The notes under the pieces are model-generated. The model saw only the letters and a list, made by a program, of their open reading frames with translations, was not told the origin of the DNA and made no database searches. The position numbers were made by a program, and so were the translations under genes. A DNA stretch of 14,103 nucleotides from Bog-756 sp043784065 (GTDB lineage: Bacteria > Actinomycetota > Acidimicrobiia > Acidimicrobiales > RAAP-2): the NCBI GenBank assembly GCA_043784065.1, contig JAYVYR010000084.1:1-14103 (forward strand). The letters are read 5' to 3'. This document shows positions 7,481 through 13,600 of this stretch, piece after piece (the stretch's first letter is position 1; the number at the start of each line of letters is the position of its first letter).

Positions 7481-7520
7481 CCGGCTGGCCTCGCAACTTC
7501 CGAAGTGATGCCGTAGCCCC

Positions 7521-7549
7521 ATCGTAAGTGGCATTCACGATGAACGCAA
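7521..7549 (-). promoter_or_regulatory. Sigma-70-type promoter for the riboswitch and beta-helix gene
   Basis: On the minus strand TTGCGT (7549-7544) and TACGAT (7526-7521) are separated by exactly 17 bp. Initiation near 7514 would give a leader of about 165 nt that contains the whole riboswitch. The same TACGAT -10 sequence appears in the peroxiredoxin promoter. Confidence 0.65.
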
Positions 7550-7552
7550 TGA

Positions 7553-7568
7553 GTGATTTAAATATCAC
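7553..7568. promoter_or_regulatory. AT-rich palindrome upstream of the -35 box, possible operator
   Basis: GTGATTTAAATATCAC has perfect 5-bp arms (GTGAT/ATCAC) around an AT-only core, in an AT-rich patch of a GC-rich window. It starts 4 bp upstream of the -35 box of the beta-helix promoter, a usual place for an activator site or UP-like element. The protein that binds is unknown. Confidence 0.4.
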
Positions 7569-7847
7569 GCAAAGTGGTGAATTGGTTGTGGGGAGAACTA
7601 GGCCCACGGGCAAGGTCTTGGGGGTTTTATCGTTGGACGGGTGCGATTCGGTGGGGGCGGCATGGGCCAGCGGTCCGCTCATCCGTCCGGGGCGAGGACC
7701 GCGGACCACCGGACAGTGGCCACCGGTCATCACCAGTAGTGCGGGGAATCAACCTACGCCGGGACCGGACCACGTAGCCTCAGTCCGAATTGCGTATGAA
7801 TCGGTCGGCGCATGCGTGGGTTCGGTGCCGGTACTCCAAGTCGATGA
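7569..7847. other. Non-coding stretch with no recognised element
   Basis: A plus-strand open frame of 125 codons crosses part of this stretch, but its residues look like no family and no start or ribosome binding site supports it. Its first bases are AT-rich. It should hold the promoter of the downstream flippase-like gene, but I could not identify one. Confidence 0.4.
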
Positions 7848-8438
7848 CGTGATGCCCAGGCCTCGGCGGCCGAGGCGGTTCACCAGTCGGTCGTCAACGC
7901 ATTGACCCCCGTCCCCAACGGAATAACCTGGTTAGTCACCACGGCCGGTTGGGCGAGTTCGCATGGCCTGGTGACGGTAGTGGCGGTCTTGGCCCTGGTG
8001 TCCAGACGCCTCGCGGTGATCCGGGACACGGTCCTATCGGGCGCCGGAGCTTGGTTGGTCGGCGTCTTGCTCGGCGTGGAGTTCGGTCCCTTCGGAGGAA
8101 GACCGCCCGGAAGCGCCCCCCACGGGTATGACCTGTCGTTTCCGGTGGAGCGGGTGGCTGCCGCTGTCGCCGTCGCCAGCGCCGCCCTGCCGTCCCTGAG
8201 CCGGTGGCTGCAGCGGTCCATCCAGGTGACGGTGGTCCTTCTGGCTGTGGTCACCGTGCTGTCGGGATAGGGACTGCCGGTGGCTGTACTGGCCAGTTTG
8301 GCCATCGGCGTGCTCACGACCGCTGTCGTGCATTTGATCTTCGGCTCCCCCTCGGGCTCCCGTCGGCTGACGAGGTGTCGGTGCTCCTCGCCGACCTGGG
8401 CCTCGCCGCTATCGACGTAGCGCCGGCCCCGGACCAGG
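7848..8438 (+). pseudogene. Broken N-terminal half of a flippase-like (TIGR00374-type) membrane protein
   Basis: Frame 3 is open from 7848 to a TAG at 8268 and encodes membrane helices (ITWLVTTAGWASSHGLVTVV, SGAGAWLVGVLLG, VTVVLLAVVTVLSG). After the TAG the same frame continues as another helix, AVLASLAIGVLTTAVVHLIF, then GSPSG. The protein sense then moves to frame 2 at the C-run 8347-8351 (LGLPSADEVSVLLADLGLAA and on through IDVAPAPDQEWGV), and then to frame 1 across the 7-bp repeat. That order (helices, FGSPxGLPS, VDVAPxxxQxWGVxRFTG) is what I recall for long actinobacterial LPG_synthase_TM proteins, so the pieces belong to one ancestral gene. No ATG or GTG starts the frame; TTG 7902 is the only candidate. 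Alternatives are assembly errors or translation of the pieces as separate proteins. Confidence 0.65.
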
Positions 8439-8466
8439 AGTGGGGAGTGGGGAGTGGGGAGTGGGG
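8439..8466. repeat. Four perfect tandem copies of the 7-bp unit AGTGGGG, frame-shifting
   Basis: The unit occurs four times, followed by a partial copy (AG). Reading D-Q-E-W-G-V-G-R-F-T-G continuously across the tract requires two copies; four copies add 14 bp and move the frame. Five copies would also restore it. A non-multiple-of-three repeat inside a coding region is a typical slippage site. Confidence 0.92.
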
Positions 8467-10260
8467 AGGTTTACCGGGTACCTGGACGGAGTGAACGTAC
8501 ATGTGTCGGTCTATGCACGCGACGCATCCGATGCCCAGCTGTTGGCCAAGACCATCCGCTTCCTCCTCTACCAGGACTCGGGGCCGACCCTTACCTTCAC
8601 GCGCCGCCAGCAGGTCGAGCACGAGGCTTACCTCACCCTGACGCCGGAACGTGCCGGAGCGCACATGGCCCAGGTGTTGGCGGCCGGCCCGGTCGGACCC
8701 GCCCGGGACGCGCTACTCGTGATATGTCCACCCCGGGGTCGACGGCTGTCCGAATTGGCGACCTTCGTGCTGCCGTTGGCCGACGAGGAAGCGGTCGGTG
8801 CGGTGCTTCCCGACGGGGTCCGAATGACAGGGGAGGAGCCGGCGTCGGTGCTGGTGACCGACGCCGCGGTTGCCGCCACCGCAATTGCCGACGCCGCCCT
8901 GGACGGGATCTTCGGTCAGGTCCTGGCGCTCCGGTCCGCAGGAATCACCCATGGTTCGCTCTCGACCGCCACGATCATCCTCGACAGCGACCGGAACTCC
9001 GGTCTCGTCGACATGCGCGCGGCGTCCACTGTGTCCCAGGCCGACCAGGTTGACCGCGACATGGCCGCCACCCTCAGTGCCGTGGCGCTGGTGGCCGGGC
9101 CAGACCGGGCTTTCGCGTCGGTGGCTCGGATGGTGCCCAACGACGCCTTGGTCAGCGCGCTGCTGAACCTGCAACGGGCGGCCCTCGACCCGCGGGCGGC
9201 GCGCACGTTGCGCGGGAAGAAGGCGCTCCTGGCAGCGCTGCGCGAACAAGGGGCGGCAACAGCTGGAGTAGCGGTCCCGAAGCTCATCGAGCCCCGACGG
9301 ATCAGTTGGGTGAACCTGGCCCTGGTGGTCGGCACCCTCGTCGGCGGGTGGGCCCTGATCGGCGTGCTGGTCAATGTGACCAAGTCATGGAGCACCATCA
9401 CCGGGGCCAAGTGGGGGTGGGTGCCCGCAGTCTTCGTACTGGCTCAGGCCGCCTGCCCGACGTTGGCCGTGGCCACGGTGGGTTCGGTGACCGACACGAT
9501 GCCTTTTGGACGGACCGTGGCTCTTGAGGTCTCGAATACCTTCGTTTCGTTGGCCGGCGGGTCGATCGGGGCGCTGGCCACTCGTGTCCAGTTCTTTCAG
9601 CAACAGGGGTACGACGCCACCCTGGGCGTCAGCTCGGGGGTGCTCATCTCGACGGCCAGCTGGATCACCAAGGGTGCGATGTTCGTTGTCGCCCTCTCCA
9701 TCGCCATCTCGCAGTTCGACTTCGCCAGCCAGCCGACCTCCACCGGCGGCGGTTCCGGCGCCAGTACGGCGCGCCTGGTTTGGATCATCGTCATCGCCAT
9801 TGCATTGATCGGCATGCTCTTCGGCCTGATCTTCGCTATTCCCCGGTGGCGCCGACTGGCTGCGGCAAACCTGCGCCCCAAGACGTCCGAGGTCTGGGGC
9901 CACCTCAAGATCCTCTCCACCCGCCCCCGCAACCTGGTGGAGATCTTCGGGGGCGAGGTGGGTGCTCAGCTGTTGGTGGCCTTGTCCCTCGGCGCCGCCC
10001 TCCAAGCCTTCGACCAGCACCTCAGCCTGGCTTCGCTCATCATCGTGCTGACCCTGGGGTCGATGATCGGCGGGATATCGCCGGTGCCGGGAGGCATGGA
10101 TGTGGTGGAAGCCGGAATGATCCTGGGTCTCACTGCGGCCGGCATCCCCCAGGACGACGCGGTGGCCGCCGTGTTCGTCCAGCGGTTGTTCACCGCCTAC
10201 TTCCCCCCCATCTGGGGCTGGTTCTGTCTTATCTGGATGCGCAAGCACGAGTACCTGTAG
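8440..10260 (+). CDS. Flippase-like / LPG_synthase_TM domain protein (C-terminal part) with degenerate kinase-like domain
   Basis: 606 codons from GTG 8440, which lies inside the 7-bp repeat; GTG 8491 is another possible start, and neither has a clear ribosome binding site. Residues about 10-285 resemble a degenerate kinase-like fold: QQVEHEAYLTL, H171-G-S-L where active kinases have HGDL, and GLVDM (188-192). It is probably catalytically inactive. Residues about 288-606 hold about seven to eight membrane helices of the LPG_synthase_TM family (PF03706, TIGR00374), ending with GGISPVPGGMDVVEAGMILG and the RLFTAYFPPIWGWF segment. Relatives include MprF flippase domains and AglD-like proteins implicated in lipid or lipid-linked sugar movement; the substrate is unknown. 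The upstream DNA encodes the matching N-terminus in other frames, so this is likely the intact 3' part of a disrupted gene. It is convergent with the HAD gene. Confidence 0.75.
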   Translation: MGSGEWGVGRFTGYLDGVNVHVSVYARDASDAQLLAKTIRFLLYQDSGPTLTFTRRQQVEHEAYLTLTPERAGAHMAQVLAAGPVGPARDALLVICPPRGRRLSELATFVLPLADEEAVGAVLPDGVRMTGEEPASVLVTDAAVAATAIADAALDGIFGQVLALRSAGITHGSLSTATIILDSDRNSGLVDMRAASTVSQADQVDRDMAATLSAVALVAGPDRAFASVARMVPNDALVSALLNLQRAALDPRAARTLRGKKALLAALREQGAATAGVAVPKLIEPRRISWVNLALVVGTLVGGWALIGVLVNVTKSWSTITGAKWGWVPAVFVLAQAACPTLAVATVGSVTDTMPFGRTVALEVSNTFVSLAGGSIGALATRVQFFQQQGYDATLGVSSGVLISTASWITKGAMFVVALSIAISQFDFASQPTSTGGGSGASTARLVWIIVIAIALIGMLFGLIFAIPRWRRLAAANLRPKTSEVWGHLKILSTRPRNLVEIFGGEVGAQLLVALSLGAALQAFDQHLSLASLIIVLTLGSMIGGISPVPGGMDVVEAGMILGLTAAGIPQDDAVAAVFVQRLFTAYFPPIWGWFCLIWMRKHEYL

Positions 10261-10315
10261 CGCCGTCCGCGTCGGAACTCGGGAACCACGAAGGTCCGAC
10301 GGGTCCAGGACGGCG
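10261..10315. terminator. Two-tier hairpin between convergent genes, bidirectional terminator
   Basis: CGCCGTCC (10261-10268) pairs perfectly with GGACGGCG (10308-10315), and GTCGGA (10271-10276) with TCCGAC (10295-10300) inside it. It starts at the base after the flippase stop codon and ends 15 bp before the stop of the convergent HAD gene. Confidence 0.65.
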
Positions 10316-10330
10316 GTTGCTATCGGCAAT

Positions 10331-11002
10331 TCAGCCGTCGAGTCGGTGTGGTCCCGTCTCGTCGAGGCCGCTGAAATCCCGCAATCGGCCCAGGCGCCCG
10401 AGTCGACCTACGTCGACTCCCGTATCTGCGGACCGCAGCATGCGCAGGTCGCCGCGGCTATTCCCGTAGGCCCACAGGCGGGCACCTTCGAGCCCGCCGT
10501 CAGCCATCCACAGCCGCAGGCGCCGGATCTTCTCCTCGCCCCGGCAGTTCCCGCCGTCGTAGCGCCCGGTCAGTCGACCGGCCCCATCGACCTCCAACCG
10601 TGTGGCGATGGCACCGTCGGCTGCCAGTCGTTCGGCCGCCACCCGGACGTAGGCATCCAATGAGGCGGAGACGACTACCACCCTGTCGCCCCGACCCCGG
10701 TGCCAGTCGAGGCGACGGCGTACCGTGGGACGGATGTGGGCAGCTAGATGTATCGCCGCGAATTCGGCTCCCACCTGGTCGAGGTAGTCGGCGTCGACCC
10801 CACCCAGTACCCGGGTGAAGAGCTCCTCCTTGGTGGTGTCGGCCACAGTTCCGCCGACCAGGGCGGCATGAGCCAGGCGGGGGGCCAGCGCAGCGGTGGC
10901 CCGGAAAACGGCCTGGCGTCCGGAAATGACCGTCAGGAAGTCGAAGACGCTCCCGCCGTTGGTCAGGGTCCCGTCGAAATCGAAGGCGGCAACGTCAGCC
11001 AT
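10331..11002 (-). CDS. HAD-superfamily subfamily IB phosphatase (SerB-like)
   Basis: 223 residues. All four HAD motifs are present: D8-F-D10-G-T (nucleophile and acid/base), S112 in VVVVSAS, K158 in CRGEEK, and GNS-R-G-D (180-185) for Mg2+. The helical cap between motifs I and II (about 15-105) and the VDGAGRLTGRYDGGNCRGEEK-like stretch fit the TIGR01490-type IB hydrolases, relatives of phosphoserine phosphatase. It is likely a cytosolic phosphomonoesterase; the substrate is unknown. The start is the ATG at 11002, because DFDGT then sits 7 residues in; an open extension to 11236 overlaps the crotonase gene and is not credible. It starts 17 bp after the crotonase stop, so the two are probably cotranscribed. 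Arg-Leu-Gly repeats at the C-terminus (VGRLGRLGRLRDF) are a minor oddity. Confidence 0.87.
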   Translation of the reverse strand: MADVAAFDFDGTLTNGGSVFDFLTVISGRQAVFRATAALAPRLAHAALVGGTVADTTKEELFTRVLGGVDADYLDQVGAEFAAIHLAAHIRPTVRRRLDWHRGRGDRVVVVSASLDAYVRVAAERLAADGAIATRLEVDGAGRLTGRYDGGNCRGEEKIRRLRLWMADGGLEGARLWAYGNSRGDLRMLRSADTGVDVGRLGRLGRLRDFSGLDETGPHRLDG

Positions 11003-11019
11003 GGTCGTCTTCCGCCTGC

Positions 11020-11805
11020 TCAGGCATCTGGACCGGTGACCGTCGACCCACCCCGGCCGGCACCTCGCGTGAACCGGGCCGCACCGTCGAGCGCCTCGCC
11101 GGAGGCCAGGCTGGCCAAGCCGAGCCGCGTCTCGATGAGCAGCGCATCGGCCACGGGAAGGTGCCACTGTGCGATGGCCGACTGCCGGTCGTTGCGCATG
11201 CACACCTGCGGTAGGGCAGCGAGTTCTTCGGCCCACGTCACTGCGGCCTGGAGGGCGGTGCCACGGGGCACCACCCGGTTGGCCAGTCCCATCGCCAGTG
11301 CCTCCTCGGCTCCGACCGGGCGACCGGACAGGATCAGGTCCATGGCCCGGCCTTCACCGACCAGCCGCGGTAGGCGGACGGTGCCGCCGTCGACCAACGG
11401 CACGCCGAATCTGCGGCAGAACACACCGAAGACGGCATCATCGGCCGCCACCCGGACATCGCACCAGATAGCCAGCTCGAGTCCGCCGGCCACCGCGTGG
11501 CCCTCGACGGCGGCGATCACCGGCTTGGACAATGCCATCCGGGTCGGCCCCATGGGTCCGGGCCCGTTTTCCACGATCCGATTGCCGGTCCCTGAAGCTA
11601 TTGCGTGGAGGTCAGCCCCGGCGCAGAACGTGCCGTCCGCCCCGGTGAGTACGGCCACCGAGGCCGTCCCGTCGGCATCGAATTCGGCAAATGCCGCCTC
11701 AAGGGCGTCGGCTGTCACCCGGTCCACGGCATTGCGACGCCGGGGTCGGTCAATGGTGACGACGGTCACCGGGCCGTGACGGCCAACTCGAACGGGATCA
11801 GACAT
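11020..11805 (-). CDS. Crotonase / enoyl-CoA hydratase-isomerase family protein
   Basis: 261 residues from the ATG at 11805; a TTG at 11841 adds 12 residues without support. The crotonase fold is clear: IDRPRRRNAVD, FCAGADL (60-66, first oxyanion-hole segment), VEGHAVAGGLELAIWCDVRVA with G107-G108 and E110, then VPLVDGGTVRLPRLVGEGRA and AMGLANRVVP. E110 aligns with Glu144 of rat mitochondrial enoyl-CoA hydratase. The position of Glu164 lies in FGVFCRRFG and appears to be Cys130, so simple hydratase activity is doubtful. This FCRRFGVPLVDGG variant is a recognisable subgroup often labelled enoyl-CoA hydratase. CoA-thioester chemistry is expected, in the cytosol. First gene of a minus-strand pair with the HAD phosphatase, divergent from the peroxiredoxin. 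No obvious ribosome binding site. Confidence 0.88.
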   Translation of the reverse strand: MSDPVRVGRHGPVTVVTIDRPRRRNAVDRVTADALEAAFAEFDADGTASVAVLTGADGTFCAGADLHAIASGTGNRIVENGPGPMGPTRMALSKPVIAAVEGHAVAGGLELAIWCDVRVAADDAVFGVFCRRFGVPLVDGGTVRLPRLVGEGRAMDLILSGRPVGAEEALAMGLANRVVPRGTALQAAVTWAEELAALPQVCMRNDRQSAIAQWHLPVADALLIETRLGLASLASGEALDGAARFTRGAGRGGSTVTGPDA

Positions 11806-11931
11806 GACTTCAGCATGGCGGAGGTGGGCCGCCGGGGCCAATACTGCAGAAATTGGGGTCGGTCGGACGGGGGGTCCGAAGCCGACGGAGCGACCGCTGG
11901 AACTTCCGGGGGCAATACCTGATGAATTCGG

Positions 11932-11960
11932 TCGACAATCACATCAGATCCGGCTACGAT
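11932..11960 (+). promoter_or_regulatory. Sigma-70-type promoter for the peroxiredoxin gene
   Basis: TCGACA (11932-11937) and TACGAT (11955-11960) are spaced by 17 bp. Initiation near 11967 would leave a 5' leader of about 165 nt before the ATG at 12132. No clear redox-regulator site was recognised. Confidence 0.6.
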
Positions 11961-12131
11961 CATGTTCTGTCGGATTCGGGGCCTGCGTCGCCGGGCGACG
12001 ATCGTGGAGGCGTGAGGCACCGCCGGACGTGTTCGGATGTGGCGTCCTCCACTTCCGGCCCACGCGACCCTCAACCGGGACCCCTCAACCGAATATCCAC
12101 GAACCAGTACCCGACCACTAAGGAGCAGGAC

Positions 12132-12767
12132 ATGGCGATCCGCTTGGGCGACGAAGCCCCCGACTTCACCGCAGACACCACCGAAGGCACCATCAGCTTC
12201 CACGAGTACCTCGGGGACAGTTGGGGCGTGCTCTTCTCCCATCCCAAGGACTTCACGCCGGTCTGCACCACGGAGCTGGGCGCCTTCAGCGCCGCCAAGG
12301 CCGAGTTCGACAAGCGCAACACCAAGCTCATCGGGCTTTCGGTGGACGACGTGACATCGCACGGCAAGTGGGCCGGCGACATCGAGGAGACGCAGGGCAC
12401 CGCCCTCAATTTCCCGCTGATCGGCGACGAAGACCGCAAGGTCGCCGACCTCTACGACATGATCCACCCCAACGCCAACGACACGCTGACCGTGCGCTCG
12501 GTGTTCATCGTCGGCCCGGACAAGAAGATCAAACTGACCCTCACCTACCCGGCCTCGACCGGCCGCAACGTGAGTGAGATCTTGCGGGTGATCGACTCGC
12601 TGCAGTTGACCGCTGACTACAAGGTCGCCACTCCCGTGAACTGGACGGACGGCGAGGACGTCATCGTCGTTCCGGCGCTGTCGGACGAGGAGGCGAATGA
12701 GCGGTTCCCGAAAGGGTTCAAGGCGCTCAAGCCCTACCTTCGGGTCACCCCCCAGCCCAACAAGTAA
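12132..12767 (+). CDS. 1-Cys peroxiredoxin (Prx6-type)
   Basis: 211 residues; reduces H2O2, organic peroxides or peroxynitrite in the cytosol. H37-P-K-D-F-T-P-V-C45-T-T-E is the Prx active site, with C45 as peroxidatic cysteine (Cys47 of human PRDX6) and Thr42 as its partner. TVRSVFIVGPDKK supplies the conserved Arg and TYPASTGRNVSEILRVIDSLQ the Prx6-class helix. The C-terminal extension (about 160-211, VATPVNWTDGEDVIVVPALS) is also Prx6-specific. C45 is the only cysteine in the protein, so resolution must use an external thiol. Length is normal for the class (about 210-225). The ATG at 12132 has AGGAG 6 nt upstream; the frame is open further upstream to 11853 but that part is not protein-like. 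Single gene with its own promoter. Confidence 0.95.
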   Translation: MAIRLGDEAPDFTADTTEGTISFHEYLGDSWGVLFSHPKDFTPVCTTELGAFSAAKAEFDKRNTKLIGLSVDDVTSHGKWAGDIEETQGTALNFPLIGDEDRKVADLYDMIHPNANDTLTVRSVFIVGPDKKIKLTLTYPASTGRNVSEILRVIDSLQLTADYKVATPVNWTDGEDVIVVPALSDEEANERFPKGFKALKPYLRVTPQPNK

Positions 12768-12792
12768 ACCCCCGGTCCTAAACCCCCGGTCC
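12765..12792. repeat. Perfect 14-bp tandem duplication that includes the peroxiredoxin stop codon
   Basis: TAAACCCCCGGTCC occurs at 12765-12778 and again at 12779-12792. The first TAA is the stop codon of the peroxiredoxin gene. No function is evident; it may be a simple replication duplication. Confidence 0.95.
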
Positions 12793-13086
12793 GGCGTGGG
12801 GACCCTGAGATGCAATGGATCCGGCCCCTTCGTCGAATCCAGTGGCGTCCGGGGTCCCCGCTGGGTCATGCGACGGGTGACCCGGGTGACGTGTAGGCGT
12901 CAACGTCGGTCGGTGGCTACTCCGGCCCAGGCAACGGTCGGGGGCCCCGAGGCGGCAACCGGAAGAGCAACCGGTGAAGAACCGGCGTCCAGACCCTGCC
13001 TACCGGAGCCATCACCTGCTACCATCGTCCCGTCGACGTGTTCCGTCCGCCGGCCGTCACCACGATTCCAGAGGTCTACTTCCCAC
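12793..13086 (+). other. Peroxiredoxin-rpsO spacer with a nested stem and a weak -10 candidate
   Basis: GGGGACCC (12798-12805) pairs perfectly with GGGTCCCC (12852-12859), and within the loop TGGAT (12816-12820) pairs with ATCCA (12837-12841). This may end the peroxiredoxin transcript. Further on, CCGGT-GAAGA-ACCGG (12971-12985) forms a small hairpin. TACCAT (13020-13025) could be the rpsO -10 box, without a visible -35. No open frame here looks like protein apart from the one that becomes rpsO. Confidence 0.4.
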
Positions 13087-13344
13087 ATGCCAGACAAGCA
13101 GGCAACAATTGCCGAATATCGCCTTCATGAGACGGATACCGGCTCCCCCGAGGTGCAGATCGCCATTCTGAGCGAGCGCATCATTCATCTGACCGAGCAC
13201 CTGAAGGTGCACAAGGGCGACCACCACACACGGCGCGGGCTCCTCAAGCTGATCGGCCGTCGTCGTCGCCTTCTCGACTACGTCCGCAACAACGACGTCG
13301 AGCGCTATCGCGAGATCATCGGCCGCCTCGGCCTCCGCCGCTAG
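13087..13344 (+). CDS. rpsO: 30S ribosomal protein S15
   Basis: 85 residues, close to the usual 88-89. It binds 16S rRNA in the central domain of the 30S subunit and nucleates platform assembly. Family signatures are DTGSPEVQIAILSERI, LTEHLKVHKGDHHTRRGLLKLIGRRRRLLDYV, and a basic C-terminus. HKxDHHTRRGLL is the rRNA-contacting loop. The ATG at 13087 gives the canonical N-terminus (MPDKQATIAEYRLHETDTGS). GAGGT lies about 12 nt upstream, somewhat far for a Shine-Dalgarno. The same frame is open back to 12697, but the residues there are not S15-like. Followed by a strong terminator and then pnp, the standard bacterial order. S15 proteins commonly repress their own mRNA through leader structures; I could not identify one here with confidence. 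Confidence 0.97.
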   Translation: MPDKQATIAEYRLHETDTGSPEVQIAILSERIIHLTEHLKVHKGDHHTRRGLLKLIGRRRRLLDYVRNNDVERYREIIGRLGLRR

Positions 13345-13360
13345 GCGGACACCAGACGCT

Positions 13361-13389
13361 CCGCCCGGCTTCGGCCGGGCGGTCGCAAT
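13361..13389 (+). terminator. Intrinsic terminator after rpsO, 9-bp stem with UUCG loop
   Basis: CCGCCCGGC (13361-13369) pairs perfectly with GCCGGGCGG (13374-13382) around TTCG, a very stable tetraloop. A partly T-rich stretch (TCGCAATTT) follows. It lies 16 bp after the rpsO stop. Confidence 0.85.
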
Positions 13390-13449
13390 TTCTCCACCGG
13401 CTGCACGCCGGCGGAACGCAGGTCGGCGAACTGTCGCCCTGTGGCAGGA

Positions 13450-13475
13450 CCGGCCCCCGCACCGTGGGAGGCCGG
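13450..13475 (+). promoter_or_regulatory. GC-rich hairpin in the rpsO-pnp spacer
   Basis: CCGGCCCCC (13450-13458) pairs with GGG (13466-13468) and GGCCGG (13470-13475), leaving one bulged A and a 7-nt loop. It has no following T run, so it may be leader structure or an attenuator rather than a second terminator. Confidence 0.4.
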
Positions 13476-13515
13476 AGTTCCACCACCGACAACGGACTCA
13501 CATCGAGGTCAGTCA

Positions 13516-13563
13516 CCAGTTGCCGATCACCGGGCCCAAGCGGGCGGGGTGGCCGACAACTGG
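13516..13563 (+). promoter_or_regulatory. Long imperfect stem-loop in the pnp leader
   Basis: CCAGTTG (13516-13522) pairs with CAACTGG (13557-13563). The stem continues through CG/CG, a T-G wobble, CACC/GGTG and GCCC/GGGC to an AAGC loop, about 18 pairs with a few mismatches. It ends 37 nt before the pnp ATG. In Escherichia coli a pnp-leader stem cut by RNase III mediates PNPase autoregulation; a similar role here is inferred from position and shape. Confidence 0.5.
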
Positions 13564-13600
13564 GAACTGGCTCAGGAGTCCCCAAACCACAAGGAGCGTC

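Noticed and set aside
7528..7905. 125-codon open frame in the spacer
   Set aside because: No ribosome binding site or domain; it begins in the promoter region of the opposite strand and overlaps the flippase N-terminal frame.
11766..12869. 367-codon minus-strand frame opposite the peroxiredoxin
   Set aside because: Antisense shadow; the plus frame has an unmistakable Prx6 active site.
12697..13086. N-terminal extension of rpsO to 215 residues
   Set aside because: S15 is about 85-89 residues and its canonical N-terminus starts exactly at 13087; the extension overlaps the peroxiredoxin gene.
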